DNA from: an uncultured bacterium
GTDB lineage: Bacteria; Patescibacteriota; Dojkabacteria; B142; OLB20
Assembly (NCBI GenBank): GCA_937889205.1
Contig: CALARN010000034.1
Location: 1-12,301 of the forward strand
DNA: 12,301 bases
Reading direction: 5' to 3'
The notes under the pieces were generated by a model that was not told where the DNA came from, did not search any database, and saw nothing but the letters and a program-made list of their open reading frames with translations. A program made the translations under genes and the position numbers. This document shows positions 5,910 to 12,301 of the stretch, in pieces. Every line of letters begins with the position of its first letter. Position 1 is the stretch's first letter.

Positions 5910-7358
5910 TTAATTAGTTACTAGAAAAATATTAATATAATTTAAAGAACTTAACAAATAATATGCCGCAAAAAATACAAGAATAATGAAACAAATTTGC
6001 AAAATCTTCAAATAGTCACGGTTTCTAATATTTTTAATTGATGTAAAGTCAACCATTTCCACTTTTCTTGTTGATATTGTTTTATTATCAACAAATTGTT
6101 TAATTAGTCCAAAAAATAATAATTGAACTAGAAGAGTGATAATTAAAGTTTCAATGTATGCTCCTGCTAACAATAAATATAAAAACCCAGCAAGAGCAGA
6201 AGTTAATAACCAAACAATGATGCCTTTAATGCTTTGGGTTGAAGCAACTTTATAAGTTTTCAACATTTCTCTAATAATAACTACACCGCAACCAACTAAA
6301 GCGAGTGTGGGGATTAATCCGTAGATGTGGATGAAGCGGAGTATTGTACTTGCTGAAATTGTAGTAAGACCGTTTCCTAAAAGTAGGCTAGTAATATCGT
6401 TAAATTGTAATGAGTAAAAGCCTAATAACAAAGGATCAAAAACTACATTGGTAAGCTTATTAACTGCCCAGAATACTCCAATCGCGAATGCTAAGGCTGA
6501 TACCATTAAATAGATAACCGTGCTGTTTTGCTGTATATACGTCATCCATTGATTTTTAGCTTCTGGAAGTTTATCAAGCTGTGTAAACAATTTTACCAAA
6601 TTATTCTTATTCTTTATAACAATAACCAGCATGCTTATTGTAAAAATCATGATATTGATTGCAATTACAGTTCTATCTGCAAATGTAATTAATACTACTA
6701 GCGAAATTATTACATTGATTACATGAAGCCAAACATGTTTACTTTGAGTGAGAACTAGCCAAATACTAGCCGGAAGCATTAATCCTAATACGACTTGTTG
6801 ATCTGGTAACAAGTCTGAAAAAGTAACTAACCATACCAATAATGCATATAAAGGTGCTAGCCAAAATGCGAGCAAAGATTTTTGAATTAATTTTCTTTTT
6901 AGCAGGTTTGTGTTTAATAGATAGTAAAGAAACCAATACGCGATAATTGAGACACCTGTTAGCATTCTCAGTGAGCTGCCACCCCAGATGTTAGTTGAAT
7001 TCTTAAAGATGGCTGTACCCATAAACAATGACAATGCAATGAAAGTTGTAAAGATAAGTAAAGGAATATCAAAGGCAATTTGGTCAATTAGTTGATTTTT
7101 TGCAAGGGCCACTTTTAAAACATATAAGAAGAACAATATAATCACAAAGCCATAGATAATAGTTGTCAAACTACCACCGGCTGATTGCCCCAATAGTTCC
7201 CAGGTAAGAACGCCAAGTATCAGTATTAAGGAAATAATTAGGCTGAGTTTATCAACCAGAGTAAACACTCCCAGTTTTCCTTTTGGAATATCTAGAAAAG
7301 ATAAATTAAGTGGTAATGTGATTTTAGGCCCTAATCGAATAATAATTTTGCTTCTCAT
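5910..7358 (-). CDS. Polytopic membrane protein, possibly O-antigen-ligase-like
   Basis: A 482-residue protein with roughly ten to twelve hydrophobic segments and short loops. The best clue is near residues 327-362: LLLGNGLTTISASTILRF followed by a YGLI-containing hydrophobic stretch. It resembles the G-x-G...N-x-(Y/L)...GxxG pattern of O-antigen ligase/polymerase (Wzy_C-like) proteins, which transfer undecaprenyl-linked glycans outside the membrane. The match is loose, and a different transporter or GT-C enzyme is possible. It is the first gene of the surface-protein operon, so a role in modifying or assembling those proteins is attractive but inferred. I start at the ATG at 7358. The open frame continues up to a TTG at 7442, adding 28 hydrophobic residues, but that start would overlap folD by 24 bases and lies upstream of a good promoter. 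No Shine-Dalgarno is seen at either. Confidence 0.75.
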   Translation of the reverse strand: MRSKIIIRLGPKITLPLNLSFLDIPKGKLGVFTLVDKLSLIISLILILGVLTWELLGQSAGGSLTTIIYGFVIILFFLYVLKVALAKNQLIDQIAFDIPLLIFTTFIALSLFMGTAIFKNSTNIWGGSSLRMLTGVSIIAYWFLYYLLNTNLLKRKLIQKSLLAFWLAPLYALLVWLVTFSDLLPDQQVVLGLMLPASIWLVLTQSKHVWLHVINVIISLVVLITFADRTVIAINIMIFTISMLVIVIKNKNNLVKLFTQLDKLPEAKNQWMTYIQQNSTVIYLMVSALAFAIGVFWAVNKLTNVVFDPLLLGFYSLQFNDITSLLLGNGLTTISASTILRFIHIYGLIPTLALVGCGVVIIREMLKTYKVASTQSIKGIIVWLLTSALAGFLYLLLAGAYIETLIITLLVQLLFFGLIKQFVDNKTISTRKVEMVDFTSIKNIRNRDYLKILQICFIILVFFAAYYLLSSLNYINIFLVTN

Positions 7359-7359
7359 T

Positions 7360-7368
7360 TGGTATAAT
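7360..7368 (+). promoter_or_regulatory. Extended -10 promoter for folD
   Basis: TGGTATAAT is a perfect extended -10 (TGn plus TATAAT). No good -35 lies at 17 bases, which is usual for extended -10 promoters. Transcription would start near 7375, giving a 44-base leader before the folD ATG. It lies directly before the ATG of the opposite membrane-protein gene and faces that gene's promoter. Confidence 0.55.
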
Positions 7369-7386
7369 ATTTGAATAGATAAATTT

Positions 7387-7415
7387 AATATAGCAAGTAA
7401 ACAGATTACTCTCAA
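7387..7415 (-). promoter_or_regulatory. Main promoter of the surface-protein operon
   Basis: On the minus strand TTGAGA (7415-7410), a 17-base spacer and TATATT (7392-7387) give 5/6 matches in both boxes with ideal spacing. Transcription would start near 7380, about 22 bases before the ATG at 7358, which supports that start over the upstream TTG. The -35 box lies just before the folD start codon. Confidence 0.6.
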
Positions 7416-7418
7416 GAG

Positions 7419-8270
7419 ATGAATAAAATAAACGGTAAGCAACTAGCTGAAAAAATACTAAATCAGGCGAAGTTAACAACTGCTGGACTAGATTATCAAC
7501 CACGGTTAGATATTATCTTTATTGGTAATAATTCAGCTAGTGAAGTATATGTTAATAAGAAAATAACTGCTGGAGAGCAAGCGGGTGTGAAGGTAGTGTT
7601 GCATAGATATCAAGAAATGTCTGACAATGCCTTACAGAATCTAATCATTGACTTAGCAAATGATGTTGCAGTACATGGAATCATCTTACAATTACCTGCC
7701 GATGGCATCGACGTTGAGTCGGCCTTTGCATTAATACCAGTTTCAAAAGATGTCGACGGGCTTAATCCCGCATCATTGGGTGGCCTATGGCATAATCATG
7801 AAGTTGTGACTCCTGCAACGCCAAGAGCTGTACTGGCAGTACTAAAAGAGATTGCAGCACAAGAAGGGGAAGCGCTTGAACGATATATAGCTAAAAAACA
7901 AATAGTTATCATTAATCGTTCAGTTATCATTGGCAAGCCAATGGCTGCAATTTTAACAAACCTTAATGCTACCGTCACGATAGCTCACTCGTATACTCAA
8001 GACTTAGATAATTATCTAGCGATGGCTGATATTGTCATTTCAGGAGTAGGTAAGCCCGGTATTATAACTCCAGAGAAGCTAAAACAAGGTGTTGTGTTTA
8101 TTGATGCCGGTTTTATTAAATTTGAAAATAAAATTCAAGGCGATTTAGGAGATAGTGATATTAGCTCGATAGCAAGCTGGTTAAGCCCCGTGCCAAATGG
8201 TATTGGTCCATTAGGGGTTGCGTGTTTGATAGAAAACACTGTACTTGCCGCAGAAAAATTTGCTAACTAA
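7419..8270 (+). CDS. folD: Methylene-THF dehydrogenase / methenyl-THF cyclohydrolase FolD
   Basis: Bifunctional cytoplasmic enzyme that oxidises 5,10-methylene-THF to methenyl-THF with NAD(P) and hydrolyses it to 10-formyl-THF. The 283 residues match the family length. Visible motifs: Y44-x3-K48 (YVNKK, the catalytic Tyr/Lys pair), QLP with Q91, KDVDGLNP (110-117, D113), the nucleotide-binding NRSVIIGKPM (166-175), and SPVPNGIGPLGVACLIENT (256-274). Odd points: PCTPxG is VTPATPRA here, and the usual G before RS in the nucleotide-binding loop is N166. These may tune cofactor choice but leave the catalytic set whole. The ATG at 7419 places KINGK at the family's usual N terminus. An AAGAG lies directly against the ATG, too close for a normal ribosome site. 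GlyA, encoded further along the same strand, makes its substrate. Confidence 0.96.
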   Translation: MNKINGKQLAEKILNQAKLTTAGLDYQPRLDIIFIGNNSASEVYVNKKITAGEQAGVKVVLHRYQEMSDNALQNLIIDLANDVAVHGIILQLPADGIDVESAFALIPVSKDVDGLNPASLGGLWHNHEVVTPATPRAVLAVLKEIAAQEGEALERYIAKKQIVIINRSVIIGKPMAAILTNLNATVTIAHSYTQDLDNYLAMADIVISGVGKPGIITPEKLKQGVVFIDAGFIKFENKIQGDLGDSDISSIASWLSPVPNGIGPLGVACLIENTVLAAEKFAN

Positions 8271-8278
8271 CACTTAAT

Positions 8279-10420
8279 TTAATCTTTACTTTCAATATAC
8301 TTGTATTTGAAGATCTTTGCATTTTCAAAACTAAAGACTTCATCATAGTATTTCTTAATTAAGTTCAAATTGATAGGTTTATAATTTTCTTGTTCCAGAT
8401 CACTGTAAACGATATAGTCAACAAGGTACTTATCAATAAGCGTGGTAAATTCATCTTCATCTTTGGTTTGATAAATTGTTGCGACATCATCTTTGCGCTC
8501 ATAAATTTCTTTGGTATTATTACGCCATTGCCATTGATGCGTAGGCCAACCCATGATTGTATTAAGCCCAGTATTTGTTGATATTCTAGCGTAATATGTA
8601 TAGGCATCTCCGACTGCTTCAAGTACTACAGCGTTTGCCGATACATTTTCATTGAGCCAGTTAATGATGGCATAATCTGCTTTTTTTGTCCGTTCGATAT
8701 AGATGTTCCCATTAATATCATCGTAGAGTAACGGAATTTTGCCCTCTAGAAGCTCTGCAACTTTAAATTTGCCTCCTTCTTTAAATTTACCCCAACTATA
8801 AAAATCATCTACTGCTTCGAAGATGTATAATACTGAACCTACCCAAATGATTAGTAACAAAGCTGCAAAAGTCATCAGATATGGAAAGGCAAACTTCCAA
8901 GGATTTTTATAAATGGCTTTGAAAATTGCGTAAACTAAATACCCTGTACCAATGGCCCAAATATTCCAGGCGGCGAAGTAAAACTTAAAAACCGTGTTAG
9001 TTCTAAAGTAAGCGCCATTATCTTTTTCGAAGATATCGCGTACATAAAAGACTTCTACACCGAGAATTAAACACAAAGCCGCGATAATAAGTATAATTGC
9101 AAATACTAAGTTGTGACGGTTTTTTATCAAAGCAGCAATTTCATAACGATAAATGAGTTTGCGTCGAATGCTAGTGATGAAGAAAGTAATTACTGCAAAT
9201 ATATTTACAATGAGAAAAGCTCCCCACATTTGCAAATAGGGTAAAAACTCTCTGGGCGCAGTTAAAGGGACGATGCCAATACCCGAAACGGCTGGTTTGA
9301 AATTTGATAAAAAAGGTAGAATAAATGGAATCCCTGGCAGAAATAAAGCCGATTGCACAACTAAGAAGTTTATCGCTTTATCTTTCCAGTCTGTTTTTAG
9401 AGTAATTGCCTGATAAAAATGCAGTAAGATAAAGAGAAAATTGACTGTAATGAAATCCCAAGAGTTAATGCCATACAAAGAAAATAGCAGTATTGATATA
9501 CCTAAGTTCATAAAGACTTTAAGCCGACTAGTGATTTTTGTTTTATAACTAACAAAGAGTAAGGCGATACAGAGTGTAATCATAGGCATGCCCATGTAGT
9601 GTCCATGTAGGTCCCCTAAGGCAACGCTGTAGGCGGGGAATTCATCAATTACAAATGGAATTATGCGAGTGCCATCAGGAAACCAGTAGTTAAATTCTTG
9701 GCCTTTAATGATGACTTGATCTACCCAACTATATAGATAATGTAGATTGCTACCAAAACATAACCAAGCTGCGACTCCGAAGCCTAAAAGAAAGTTGAGG
9801 CGGAAGTGCTTTTTGGCAAGACCGGTAAGTTCGCCGATAATGCTCATGGTGCCAATGAATGTCTGTGCTATTATGACATTTAACGAGAGATTGTAGGCAT
9901 AAGCCATGGCAATTCCGGCAAATTTCCCCCAGAAAGTATAGATATAATGACCAAGGTAATAGTAATTAATTGTAAGACCCGAAAACCACGGATCAGCTGG
10001 TGGAAAAAATTCTGTTCTTTCAATTGAGTTCATAAAAGCTAGATTCATCATCTTTTCAGTACCTTCAATCTTTGAGTTTGTGGAACGGATTAACGTCCAA
10101 ACAATGTATATAGCTAAAAAGATAATCTCTTGTACCAGCATGTATTTACTAAAAGAGAATTTGTATTTTCGCAGCAGCCAGAACGAAAGAGCGGACATTA
10201 TTACAACAAAGATGACAATGGTTATGTCGTTAAAAGGAACGATTTTTATAGAGCCCAAAAACCAAAGTGGTATCGCTGCTGCAATTAAACCTACAAGTCT
10301 TGCAACCCCATAACCCTTATCTTGCCACTTGTGCATTAGTGGTTGCAAAAATCCTAACCCGATAAATTGAAAAACTAATGATGCTAAATAAAAACGAGCT
10401 ATTATCCAGATATCGTTCAT
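8279..10420 (-). CDS. DUF2298 (Chlor_Arch_YYY) polytopic membrane protein
   Basis: A 713-residue integral membrane protein of the DUF2298 family, named for its YYYxG motif. Seen here: FFPPADPWFSG followed by YYYLG (138-157), EFPAYSVALGDLHGHYMG (260-277), INSWDF further on, then many hydrophobic segments to about 530. The soluble C-terminal part contains NWLNENV, ISTNTG and GWPTHQWQWR (about 600-645), a conserved tail of the family. The layout of acidic and His motifs in external loops resembles GT-C glycosyltransferases, so a lipid-phosphosugar-dependent transferase is likely, but the family's reaction is not established to my knowledge. It starts 2 bases after the FAD oxidoreductase stop, so the two form an operon. 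Its end lies 8 bases from the converging folD end, with no terminator hairpin visible. Family call firm, function inferred. Confidence 0.93.
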   Translation of the reverse strand: MNDIWIIARFYLASLVFQFIGLGFLQPLMHKWQDKGYGVARLVGLIAAAIPLWFLGSIKIVPFNDITIVIFVVIMSALSFWLLRKYKFSFSKYMLVQEIIFLAIYIVWTLIRSTNSKIEGTEKMMNLAFMNSIERTEFFPPADPWFSGLTINYYYLGHYIYTFWGKFAGIAMAYAYNLSLNVIIAQTFIGTMSIIGELTGLAKKHFRLNFLLGFGVAAWLCFGSNLHYLYSWVDQVIIKGQEFNYWFPDGTRIIPFVIDEFPAYSVALGDLHGHYMGMPMITLCIALLFVSYKTKITSRLKVFMNLGISILLFSLYGINSWDFITVNFLFILLHFYQAITLKTDWKDKAINFLVVQSALFLPGIPFILPFLSNFKPAVSGIGIVPLTAPREFLPYLQMWGAFLIVNIFAVITFFITSIRRKLIYRYEIAALIKNRHNLVFAIILIIAALCLILGVEVFYVRDIFEKDNGAYFRTNTVFKFYFAAWNIWAIGTGYLVYAIFKAIYKNPWKFAFPYLMTFAALLLIIWVGSVLYIFEAVDDFYSWGKFKEGGKFKVAELLEGKIPLLYDDINGNIYIERTKKADYAIINWLNENVSANAVVLEAVGDAYTYYARISTNTGLNTIMGWPTHQWQWRNNTKEIYERKDDVATIYQTKDEDEFTTLIDKYLVDYIVYSDLEQENYKPINLNLIKKYYDEVFSFENAKIFKYKYIESKD

Positions 10421-10422
10421 AG

Positions 10423-11796
10423 TTAATTACTTTGTTTGATTAGTTTAAATAACTCTTGGGCTTGAGCCACGGCATAGTTAGTACCGCGGTCATGTGGGTA
10501 AATTTGGGCAAAATGAGCTAAATATACATTTTTAATGCCAGATTTATATTCTGGAATCTGATAGTCAGTTTTAACTATATGTTGTGCTTGGGATGCTTTA
10601 AAATAACTCATTGATTCTATCCAATCAGGGCTAAAATCAGGATTTATTTTATGCAAAAAATCAATTATATATGTCCTTAATTTTTGTTCATCTGCTTGAA
10701 AAATAGCATCAGTAGTTTTGCAGTATTTTGCTAAATATACGATGTGTTTATTGTTAAAGTTAGCTTTATCAACTAAATTGGTATGCTCAATTAATGCAAC
10801 AAATGGTTCTGCAGGATTGTTAATACTCGTCCAGTAATAGCGGGAGAGAGATTTCTTTAATACCAAGTTTATGCATAAAGCGCCAATAAATTCTATAGAT
10901 TGCCATTGTTTGCTATAAGGCTTTGGTGCATTGAATATGTCTAAAAATTGTTCCGGTGGAATTGTGGCTACAATGTGTGTAAAGTGAGCTTGTGTCATTT
11001 TCCCTTTATGGTCACGCCAGACTAATTTATGAATTCTGCCCCCATCTTGAAAATCTAGAATCCCAGAATTTTTATAGACTTTAACATGAGTATCTTTTAA
11101 TGCTTGCTCTAAAGTGTCTATAGCAGTTTTAAAACTGCCTTTAATATAACCTAGTTGCTCATCTGCAAAAAGGTTTGGACGAGAGCTACCTCGATCATGA
11201 AGCCTTGCCCAAAGCCAAATCATGGCGACTTTATCATAGCTATCGTTAAATTTGGATTTAAGTAATGGTTCCCATAATATTCTAGTTACAGTAGATCCGT
11301 AGTTTTTCTGGCACCACGCCAATGCTGTTACTTCTTTATAGTGCTTAGGATTAGCAAATTTTTGCAAATAGAAAGAAACGATTCCTGCTCTGATTCTAGC
11401 AAAGAAAGGTAATGGCTCAAATTTTAATAGATCTAGTGGCCCTGAGAAATTGTGCAATTTATCATTGATGAAAATTCCCATTTTTGCCGGTATCCATTCC
11501 AATTTATCAGCAATACCTAATTCTTTGAGAAGGCTGTAGATGCTAGAGTCACTTTTAAACAAGTGATGGTAGTATTTTTCTAAATTTCCATTATTAACTT
11601 TTATGGTGTTTGCTAGCCCACCTAAGTCTTGCTGTTTTTCTATTAAAACTGTTTCAATATTGGCTTTGCCAAGATAGTAAGCTAGGCTTAATCCTAAGAA
11701 TCCACCACCAATAATTGCTACCTTTTTACCAGGTTTAAATTTATGATTTTTTATATGCATAGAGTTTGTATATTGAGTCTTTTTGTATGATAACAT
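10423..11796 (-). CDS. FAD-dependent oxidoreductase (amine oxidase/UGM-like)
   Basis: A 457-residue flavoprotein with an N-terminal Rossmann fold: KVAIIGGGFLGLSLAYYLG (25-43, GxGxxG at 30-35), a Glu at 53 for the ribose, and DLGG at 57-60. It also has YYHHLF (75-80), the family's LGYIKGSF substrate-domain loop, and a C-terminal flavin-binding YPHDRGTNYAVAQAQE. It resembles the NAD(P)/FAD oxidoreductases related to protoporphyrinogen oxidase and UDP-galactopyranose mutase that often sit in glycan clusters. Its pairing with DUF2298 (2-base gap) supports an envelope-glycan role, though the substrate is unknown. The ATG at 11796 gives 457 residues; a second ATG at 11760 (MHIKNHK) is a good alternative, giving 445 and a longer leader. 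It is divergent from glyA, with a shared upstream region of only 32 bases. No Shine-Dalgarno. Confidence 0.88.
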   Translation of the reverse strand: MLSYKKTQYTNSMHIKNHKFKPGKKVAIIGGGFLGLSLAYYLGKANIETVLIEKQQDLGGLANTIKVNNGNLEKYYHHLFKSDSSIYSLLKELGIADKLEWIPAKMGIFINDKLHNFSGPLDLLKFEPLPFFARIRAGIVSFYLQKFANPKHYKEVTALAWCQKNYGSTVTRILWEPLLKSKFNDSYDKVAMIWLWARLHDRGSSRPNLFADEQLGYIKGSFKTAIDTLEQALKDTHVKVYKNSGILDFQDGGRIHKLVWRDHKGKMTQAHFTHIVATIPPEQFLDIFNAPKPYSKQWQSIEFIGALCINLVLKKSLSRYYWTSINNPAEPFVALIEHTNLVDKANFNNKHIVYLAKYCKTTDAIFQADEQKLRTYIIDFLHKINPDFSPDWIESMSYFKASQAQHIVKTDYQIPEYKSGIKNVYLAHFAQIYPHDRGTNYAVAQAQELFKLIKQSN

Positions 11797-11801
11797 ATAT
11801 C
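11773..11801 (+). promoter_or_regulatory. Weak promoter candidate for glyA
   Basis: TTGAGT (11773-11778), a 17-base spacer and TATATC (11796-11801) match consensus 4/6 each. Transcription would start near 11808, about 21 bases before the glyA ATG. It lies inside the start of the divergent oxidoreductase gene. A TATTAT at 11812-11817 is an alternative -10 without a partner box. Low certainty in such AT-rich DNA. Confidence 0.3.
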
Positions 11802-11812
11802 TTAACTTAAAT

Positions 11813-11818
11813 ATTATA
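11813..11818 (-). promoter_or_regulatory. -10 box for the FAD oxidoreductase / DUF2298 operon
   Basis: A perfect TATAAT reads on the minus strand, preceded by GGGG. No clear -35 stands at 16-18 bases; that position falls inside the first glyA codons. Transcription would start near 11806, giving a very short leader to the ATG at 11796 or about 46 bases to the ATG at 11760, which is one reason to keep the second start in mind. Confidence 0.4.
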
Positions 11819-11828
11819 CCCCAAGCAT

Positions 11829-12301
11829 ATGATTAGATTTAAAAATCTAAAAAGACAAGATAAAGAACTGGAAAAGCTTATCATGGCTGAATGTAAGAGA
11901 CAAGATACAAAATTATCATTGATTCCTTCAGAAAATTTTTTCTCTGCAGCAGTAAGAGAGGCTGTTGGCTCACCTTTAATGCATAAGTATTCAGAAGGCA
12001 ATGTCTCAAAGAGATACTATGAGGGTAATCAGATTATTGATGCTATAGAGATCATAACGCAAGAGAGAGCGGCAAAGGTATTTAGCATTCCATCCGATTG
12101 GGGGGTAAATGTACAAGCATTGTCAGGTAGCAACGCTAATCTGTCGGTATATTTGGCTTTATTGCAACCTGGGGATACGATGTTGTCAATGTATTTGCCT
12201 GATGGTGGCCATTTGTCTCATGGATGGTCATATGAGCCAAAACAAGCCGCTAATCCTTTAGATGAAGTTTATTTAGGTGGTAGTCGTAAGGTAAATATTA
12301 C
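11829..12301 (+). CDS. glyA: Serine hydroxymethyltransferase GlyA (3' end outside window)
   Basis: The first 157 residues of a PLP enzyme that converts serine and THF to glycine and 5,10-methylene-THF, the substrate of FolD. It is open to the window end with no stop, so it is truncated by the window and not by mutation. Signatures: LIPSENFFSAAV (31-42), HKYSEGN...KRYYEGN (52-67, with Y54 and E56 at the dimer active site), VQALSGSNANLSVYLALLQPGD (95-116, phosphate-binding part), and GGHLSHG (126-132) with H128 stacking on PLP. The PLP lysine lies beyond the window. After residue 132 the sequence departs from the common bacterial form. The ATG at 11829 gives the usual short N-terminal helix. 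No Shine-Dalgarno is visible; CCCCAAGCAT precedes the start. Confidence 0.95.
   Translation, partial: MIRFKNLKRQDKELEKLIMAECKRQDTKLSLIPSENFFSAAVREAVGSPLMHKYSEGNVSKRYYEGNQIIDAIEIITQERAAKVFSIPSDWGVNVQALSGSNANLSVYLALLQPGDTMLSMYLPDGGHLSHGWSYEPKQAANPLDEVYLGGSRKVNI
11833..11850. repeat. Inverted repeat at the 5' end of glyA
   Basis: TTAGATTT and AAATCTAA form perfect 8-base arms around AA, covering glyA codons 2-7 and lying where the -35 of the opposite operon would be. It could be an operator or an early mRNA hairpin. A repeat of this quality can also arise by chance in a window this AT-rich. Confidence 0.35.

Noticed and set aside
7359..7442. N-terminal extension of the polytopic protein to the TTG at 7442
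   Set aside because: It would overlap folD's start by 24 bases and include the operon's own promoter; the hydrophobic reading is common in AT-rich DNA. Not fully excluded.
11807..12001. Minus-strand 64-codon frame
   Set aside because: It lies opposite clear serine hydroxymethyltransferase coding sequence on the plus strand.
36..12301. Alternative genetic code with TGA as Gly or Trp
   Set aside because: No identifiable gene ends in TGA (all visible stops are TAA or TAG), but all proteins read full-length without in-frame TGA, so no recoding is needed. Nine stops are too few to conclude from TGA absence.

Overview
The window looks like chromosomal DNA from an AT-rich bacterium, probably of the Patescibacteria (Candidate Phyla Radiation). 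This placement is inferred from protein style, not from a marker gene. The clues are Cys-rich surface proteins with Thr/Pro stalks, a YYY-type DUF2298 membrane protein, and start codons with almost no Shine-Dalgarno sequences. The first 32 bases are Illumina adapter, so the left edge is a raw contig end. The standard genetic code fits: no gene is broken by in-frame TGA.

Left part (36-1487): an M23-type zinc metallopeptidase on + meets a peptidase S51 (dipeptidase E-like) gene on -, and their stop codons overlap. The S51 gene has a good promoter. Next comes a complete tRNA-Pro(TGG) on -, with an intrinsic terminator just before its 5' end.

Centre (1492-7415): one minus-strand operon, read from 7415 down to 1492. 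It has a good promoter, a polytopic membrane protein (weakly O-antigen-ligase-like), and then four surface proteins named here P4 (358 aa), P3 (265 aa), P2 (399 aa) and P1 (404 aa). All four have an N-terminal membrane segment, a Cys-rich ectodomain, a Thr-rich stalk, a second membrane segment and a cytoplasmic tail. They share an ungapped C-terminal block: [IL]PxT[AD]LxSD, then the membrane segment, then G[NS]xxW, with identical spacing in all four. P1-P3 also carry an exact LPETG at residues 36-40, just after the N-terminal membrane segment. That is the opposite end from a normal sortase signal. P1 and P3 share 294 identical bases, and P1 carries 14 copies of an 18-bp PPVTTx-coding unit. This set of paralogues is the best candidate for an undescribed system, perhaps a surface-display or cell-envelope module.

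Right part (7360-12301): folD on + and the 5' part of glyA on + are two folate one-carbon enzymes. They flank a two-gene minus-strand operon of an FAD-dependent oxidoreductase (amine oxidase/UDP-galactopyranose-mutase-like fold) and a DUF2298 (Chlor_Arch_YYY) membrane protein, both plausible in envelope glycan synthesis. glyA runs off the window end. No gap between genes is longer than about 100 bases apart from those described.
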